Assembly: GCA_040255675.1 (NCBI GenBank)
Contig: JBDZVM010000029.1
Span: 1 to 47,833 of the forward strand
Length of the DNA: 47,833 bases
Reading direction: 5' to 3'
Origin: JBDZVM01 sp040255675
GTDB lineage: Bacteria > Actinomycetota > Actinomycetes > Acidothermales > Acidothermaceae
The notes below the pieces were generated by a model. The model searched no databases and was not told the origin of the DNA. It worked only from the letters and a program-made list of their open reading frames with translations. Below are positions 43,059 through 47,833 of this stretch, piece by piece (the stretch's first letter is position 1; the number at the start of each line of letters is the position of its first letter). Position numbers and translations under genes: made by a program.

Positions 43059-44027
43059 GTGGCAGCACCCAGCCCTTTGATCAGGCCGATGCTCGCGACG
43101 CCGGGCGAGTTGCCCGCCGCGCGACCACGTGCATGGGCCACCGAAATGAAGTGGGACGGCGTGCGCGCGATCTCGTACGTTCGGGGTGCCGACGTGCGCG
43201 TGTTCAGTCGCAACGACCGCGACGTCACGGTGTCGTACCCGGAGTTGCGAGAATTAGGCCGCGTTCTTCGCCATCATGCCGTTCTCGACGGCGAAATCGT
43301 GGCGATGGATCCTGACGGCCGGCCGAACTTCGGCTTGTTGCAGTCGCGCATGCATGTCGTCGATCCGGCAAAAGCGCGGTCGCTAAAGAGTCGCGTGCCG
43401 GTGTGTTACCTGGTTTTCGACGTCCTCGAACTCGACGGACGACGGGTGCTGCACGTGCCGTACGAGCAACGACGCGAACTGCTCGAACAATTGGAACTTG
43501 AGGTCGACGGGATCGCGGTGCCGCCGGCGTTTCAGGGCAACCCCGACGATGCGATGCGGGCGAGCCGCGACAATGGTCTCGAAGGTGTTGTCTGCAAGCG
43601 GTTGGATTCGATTTACACGCCTGGGCGCCGCTCGCGGGCCTGGGTCAAGGTGAAACATCAGCGTATGCAAGAAGTCGTCGTCGTCGGCTGGGAACCGGGC
43701 GAAGGCCGGCGGGCGGGCGAGATTGGCGCGTTGTTGCTCGGCGTGCACGTCGATGGCGAACTTACGTACGTGGGGCAGGTCGGCACCGGATTTACCGAAA
43801 ATGCATTGGCCGATCTGCGAAAACGATTGGCACCGCTGCATATCGCGAAGCCTGCCGTCAAAAATGTTCCACGTGAATACGCGCGGACGGCGCATTGGGT
43901 GCGGCCCGAATTAGTCGGCGAGGTCGTCTACGGTGAATGGACGCGCGATTTCCGGCTGCGGCATCCGTCGTGGCGCGGCCTGCGTTTCGACAAGCGGCCG
44001 GCGGACGTCGTCCGAGAGTCCCCGTGA
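43059..44027 (+). CDS. ATP-dependent DNA ligase (LigD ligase-domain / LigC-like)
   Basis: Standalone ATP-dependent DNA ligase of 322 residues. Motif I is TEMKWDGVRA with the adenylated lysine at K31, motif III YLVFDVLELDG, motif IV EGVVCKRLDS, motif V WVKVKHQRMQEV. A C-terminal OB fold follows (GALLLGVHVDGELTYVGQVGTGF, ending with WRGLRFDKRP). No polymerase or nuclease domain is fused and no Ku gene is nearby, so it is LigC-like and may serve repair rather than canonical end joining. The start is uncertain: GTG 43059 was chosen; the frame is open upstream through a Thr/Ser-rich stretch. Confidence 0.9.
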   Translation: MAAPSPLIRPMLATPGELPAARPRAWATEMKWDGVRAISYVRGADVRVFSRNDRDVTVSYPELRELGRVLRHHAVLDGEIVAMDPDGRPNFGLLQSRMHVVDPAKARSLKSRVPVCYLVFDVLELDGRRVLHVPYEQRRELLEQLELEVDGIAVPPAFQGNPDDAMRASRDNGLEGVVCKRLDSIYTPGRRSRAWVKVKHQRMQEVVVVGWEPGEGRRAGEIGALLLGVHVDGELTYVGQVGTGFTENALADLRKRLAPLHIAKPAVKNVPREYARTAHWVRPELVGEVVYGEWTRDFRLRHPSWRGLRFDKRPADVVRESP

Positions 44028-44028
44028 G

Positions 44029-44071
44029 CACGCGGTGGGGCGCGATCGTGCGAATCGCGCCCCACCGCGTG
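44029..44071. terminator. Perfect 18-bp hairpin between ligase and chitinase genes
   Basis: Arms 44029-44046 and 44054-44071 are exact reverse complements with a 7-nt loop. The hairpin fills the gap between two convergent genes (stops at 44027 and 44081), so it probably terminates both. There is no T-run. Its geometry is almost identical to the sodN hairpin at 132-176. Confidence 0.75.
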
Positions 44072-44080
44072 TCTGAGGGC

Positions 44081-45481
<1,401 letters not shown>

Positions 45482-45548
45482 GGGGATGCATCTCCTTTTG
45501 TTGTCTCGTCGCTCGCGTGCCAGGGCGATGGCGCGCTCGGATGTCCAG

Positions 45549-45582
45549 ACGCTAAATGGCCTAGACCAATCGGTCAAGACTA
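45549..45582 (-). promoter_or_regulatory. Chitinase promoter overlapped by DasR-like (dre) direct repeats
   Basis: On the minus strand TTGACC (45577-45572) and TAGCGT (45554-45549) are separated by exactly 17 bp, a good sigma-70-like promoter 68 bp upstream of the start codon. Overlapping it, 45557-45568 reads TGGCCTAGACCA, 11 of 12 matching the Streptomyces chitinase/dre consensus TGGTCTAGACCA. A second, weaker copy (9 of 12) lies at 45571-45582. The paired direct repeats around the -35 are the arrangement known for Streptomyces chitinase genes. Confidence 0.7.
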
Positions 45583-45584
45583 GG

Positions 45585-45600
45585 CCGTTCGGCCGAACGG
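45585..45600. promoter_or_regulatory. 16-bp perfect palindrome upstream of the chitinase promoter
   Basis: CCGTTCGGCCGAACGG is fully self-complementary and sits directly upstream of the -35 region of the chitinase promoter. It may bind a dimeric regulator or be half of a complex hairpin. Nothing ties it to a known family. Confidence 0.4.
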
Positions 45601-45673
45601 GTGAAGCCCGAATGCCGTACCCGATAAAGCCTCGTCCGCGTATTTTGTTCGTCACGATGCGCCCGGCCTACTT

Positions 45674-45753
45674 GATCACGTTCGGGGGGGTACGTCGACC
45701 TTTACGAGGCATCTGGACGTCGCAAGGGACCCCGTTGCTCCCCGAACGTGATC
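45674..45753. repeat. 14-bp perfect inverted repeat flanking 52 bp
   Basis: GATCACGTTCGGGG (45674-45687) and its exact complement CCCCGAACGTGATC (45740-45753) lie between the chitinase and lactonase genes. They could be paired operators for the lactonase promoter, a large stem, or remnants of a tiny mobile element. The divergent gap 45482-45800 holds nothing else that looks like a gene. Confidence 0.6.
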
Positions 45754-45800
45754 CACGGGCCAGGGACAGCCCGGCGGCGCGGCGGTGCGTTGCTGGCACG

Positions 45801-46652
45801 ATGTTCGGCATGGAAGCCGATCAGTTCACCGAGCCAGTCGCCTATCACGCCGAGGGCCCCGTGTGGTCGCCGACGTGGGGAGGCCTCCGCTACGTCGACA
45901 TGCTCGCGGGCGACGTGTTGTCGGCGTCCGCTGACGCGTCAGTCACTCGACGCCACGTCGGTTCGGTCGCCGCCGCGCTACGCCCTCGTCAAGGCGGCGG
46001 CGCGGTCATCGCGGTCGAACGCGGGTTCGTGCTCGAAGAGCCCGACGGGTCGCTGCGCACCTTGCCGCCGCTTTGGTCAGGCGCGTCGGTGCGCATGAAC
46101 GACGGCGGTTGCGATCCGCAAGGTCGCTTCTATTGCGGCTCGATGGCGTACGACGAAACCCCCGGCGCGGGCGCGATGTTTCGCCTCGACCCGGATTTGT
46201 CGGCGTCCACCATTTTCGCGGGCGCCACGATTTCGAACGGGCTCGAATGGAGTCCTGACGGCCAGACTGCCTACTACGTCGATTCCGCGACGCATCGCGT
46301 CGACCTCTTCGATTACGACCCCGAACAGGGGTTGTTGAACCGTCGTCCGCTCGTGCACATCGATTCGGGCGTGCCCGACGGCTTGACGGTCGACAGCGAC
46401 GGCCACGTGTGGGTCGCGCTTTACGGCGGCAGCGCGGTTCGACGGTATCGTCCGGACGGCGCGCTCGACGGCGTCGTCGAAGTGCCCTGCACGAACGTGA
46501 CGGCGTGCACGTTCGGCGGGGCGAACCTCGACGAGTTGTTCATCACGACGTCGCGCGAAGGAGTGCCCGACGGCGCGCAACCGCAAGCCGGTTCGGTTTT
46601 TCGGTGCGTACCTGGCGTGCGCGGACGCGCGGTGCGCGCGTTTGCCGGTTGA
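45801..46652 (+). CDS. SMP-30/gluconolactonase family protein
   Basis: Six-bladed beta-propeller lactonase, 283 residues, predicted to open sugar or other lactones with a divalent metal. Metal-ligand positions appear intact: Glu in YHAEGPVWSP, Asn in VRMNDGGCDPQGRFYCG, Asn in SNGLEWSPDGQTAYYVDS and Asp in GVPDGLTVDSDGHVW. ATG 45801 or 45810 can start it; neither has a clear ribosome binding site. The length and motif spacing fit the family. Its substrate is unknown. Confidence 0.9.
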   Translation: MFGMEADQFTEPVAYHAEGPVWSPTWGGLRYVDMLAGDVLSASADASVTRRHVGSVAAALRPRQGGGAVIAVERGFVLEEPDGSLRTLPPLWSGASVRMNDGGCDPQGRFYCGSMAYDETPGAGAMFRLDPDLSASTIFAGATISNGLEWSPDGQTAYYVDSATHRVDLFDYDPEQGLLNRRPLVHIDSGVPDGLTVDSDGHVWVALYGGSAVRRYRPDGALDGVVEVPCTNVTACTFGGANLDELFITTSREGVPDGAQPQAGSVFRCVPGVRGRAVRAFAG

Positions 46653-46659
46653 CGCCGGC

Positions 46660-47739
46660 TTAGGACTGAATCGCGGCAATCTCCCGCGCTATAGCGGCCG
46701 ACTGCCGGCCCGCGGCCTCGAGCGGACCGTTCAGCTTCGCGATCGCGATTTCGAGGGTGTCGCGCGACTTCCCGTACGCCTCGAGCAAAACTTCGCGGAC
46801 GGCGCCGCTGTCTTCGATCATCGCGTCGACGATGCGGCGCTGCGCCTCGAGTTCGGCGATGAGGCCGTCTCGACGAGCAATCGCCTGCGACACGATCCTT
46901 GCGGCTTCGGCTTCGGCTTTCGCCCGCGCGGCTTTGGTTTCCTCCTCGACGGCGTTGCGCAACCGCTCGACTTCTTCGACGGCTGCCGCTCTCGCTTTCT
47001 CGACCTGCTCGCTGATTTCCCGTAGCTGCTCGTTCGCCTCCGCTTCCGCGGTCTCCTTGATGCGCGCGGCCTCCACGGTGGCGTTCGCGACTGCTTCCTC
47101 GGCTCTCCTTTGCAAGTCGCTCGCTTGAATTTGCGCCTCGGAGACAAGTTTCTTCGCCCGGGTCTCCGCGTCGCTGAAAAGGTTCTTAGCCCGGATTTCG
47201 GCGTCCGCGACGAGCTTTTCGGCGCGTGCGTCGGCGTCGGCACCGATCTTGGAGGCGCGGGCGTCGGCTTCGGCGAGTTGGGCTTTCACCGACGCCTCGG
47301 CGTCGGCGAGTTGGTGCCGCGCCGACGACGTGAGCGCCTCGGCTTCTTTGCGAGCTGTGTTCAAGATGATCGCCGCGGTGTCGCTCGCCAGCTCGGTAAG
47401 CGCGGCCGCATCAAGGTTTAAGAGGTCGCGCCGCATCATCGTCACGCGGTCGCCTTCGAGCTCGGCGATTCGGCGCCGGAGCGCTTCGATCGCGGCCTGT
47501 GCCTCGTGGTCGGCGCCCCGGCGTCCGAAGCCGAACCCGCGACGGGAGCGACCCTCGGGCGAGGGGTCGGCTCCCTCGGTGGTCGCGGCGTCCGCGCGGA
47601 AGCTGTCGCGCATCGGATCGTGCGCGCGGGAGGAACGGACCTCGGAAAGGCGCGACGGCTCAGGCACCTTTTCGGCCGCCATCGCGTCTACGGCCGACAC
47701 GTCGGCGCGCAATGCGTCGCTTCGGGCACTCCGGGTCAT
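46660..47739 (-). CDS. Coiled-coil protein with hendecad repeats (DivIVA/Scy/FilP-like)
   Basis: A 359-residue, probably cytoplasmic filament-forming protein. After a disordered N-terminus (to about 75) there is a short coiled coil IEALRRRIAELEGDRV, then a continuous Ala/Glu/Lys/Arg coiled coil to about 330. Its middle consists of 11-residue repeats: ADADARAEKLV, ADAEIRAKNLF, SDAETRAKKLV, SEAQIQASDL. Hendecad coiled coils are typical of the polar-growth and cytoskeletal proteins Scy and FilP. TAAGGAGAGGG precedes ATG. There is no signal peptide or membrane segment. The exact role (polar growth, septation or other) is open. It is convergent with the lactonase gene, 7 bp apart. Confidence 0.75.
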   Translation of the reverse strand: MTRSARSDALRADVSAVDAMAAEKVPEPSRLSEVRSSRAHDPMRDSFRADAATTEGADPSPEGRSRRGFGFGRRGADHEAQAAIEALRRRIAELEGDRVTMMRRDLLNLDAAALTELASDTAAIILNTARKEAEALTSSARHQLADAEASVKAQLAEADARASKIGADADARAEKLVADAEIRAKNLFSDAETRAKKLVSEAQIQASDLQRRAEEAVANATVEAARIKETAEAEANEQLREISEQVEKARAAAVEEVERLRNAVEEETKAARAKAEAEAARIVSQAIARRDGLIAELEAQRRIVDAMIEDSGAVREVLLEAYGKSRDTLEIAIAKLNGPLEAAGRQSAAIAREIAAIQS

Positions 47740-47833
47740 GTCGTCCCTCTCCTTACACTTTGCTTCGACGCGGCCCCTCGGAGTGATTCGGCCGGGTACG
47801 GCGCGGACTTGACCTGTTCGGGCTAATGGTACG

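Overview
The window is high-GC DNA from an actinomycete (Actinomycetota). Several lineage markers agree: a nickel superoxide dismutase with a SodX-type protease, the E1/E2-fused 2-oxoglutarate decarboxylase Kgd with its small DUF6104 partner, Lsr2, a mycothiol-type maleylpyruvate isomerase, frequent GTG starts and many ATGA stop/start overlaps. I cannot name the genus from sequence alone.

Layout. 1-6243: sodN and divergent sodX, an ABC-2 exporter, an HtrA-like lipoprotein protease, an RmlC-like epimerase coupled to an ETF-beta-lysine-methyltransferase-like enzyme, and a zinc-less alcohol dehydrogenase relative. 6257-11640: DUF6104 gene, kgd, and a secreted coiled-coil/VanY-type peptidase. 11657-33636: a ~22 kb catabolic island. 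33668-37684: pyruvate-dehydrogenase-type E1alpha/E1beta/E2 genes with a CBS/zinc-ribbon gene upstream. 37905-40193: pxpABC 5-oxoprolinase. 40263-42450: XdhC-like, TatB and Lsr2 genes. 42688-47739: a small unknown gene, an ATP-dependent DNA ligase, a secreted GH18 chitinase with a DasR-like promoter element, an SMP-30 lactonase, and a hendecad coiled-coil protein.

The island is the most interesting part. Two genes read leftward (isochorismatase-fold amidase and ACMSD-like amidohydrolase/decarboxylase). Sixteen read rightward: FAD monooxygenase, a three-gene ABC importer, HyuA, HyuB, two M24-fold proteins that lack the peptidase metal ligands, an MmgE/PrpD protein, two paralogous bicupins, a Pht5-like decarboxylase, gentisate 1,2-dioxygenase, fumarylpyruvate hydrolase, mycothiol-dependent maleylpyruvate isomerase, and an IclR regulator. 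From HyuA to the isomerase nearly every junction overlaps or is within about 12 nt, so this is one operon. The lower pathway (gentisate to maleylpyruvate to fumarylpyruvate to fumarate plus pyruvate) is clear. The upper pathway, which has several C-N-hydrolase-like enzymes, is not one I recognise. I infer import and degradation of a nitrogen-containing (amide, imide, lactam or ureido) aromatic through gentisate.
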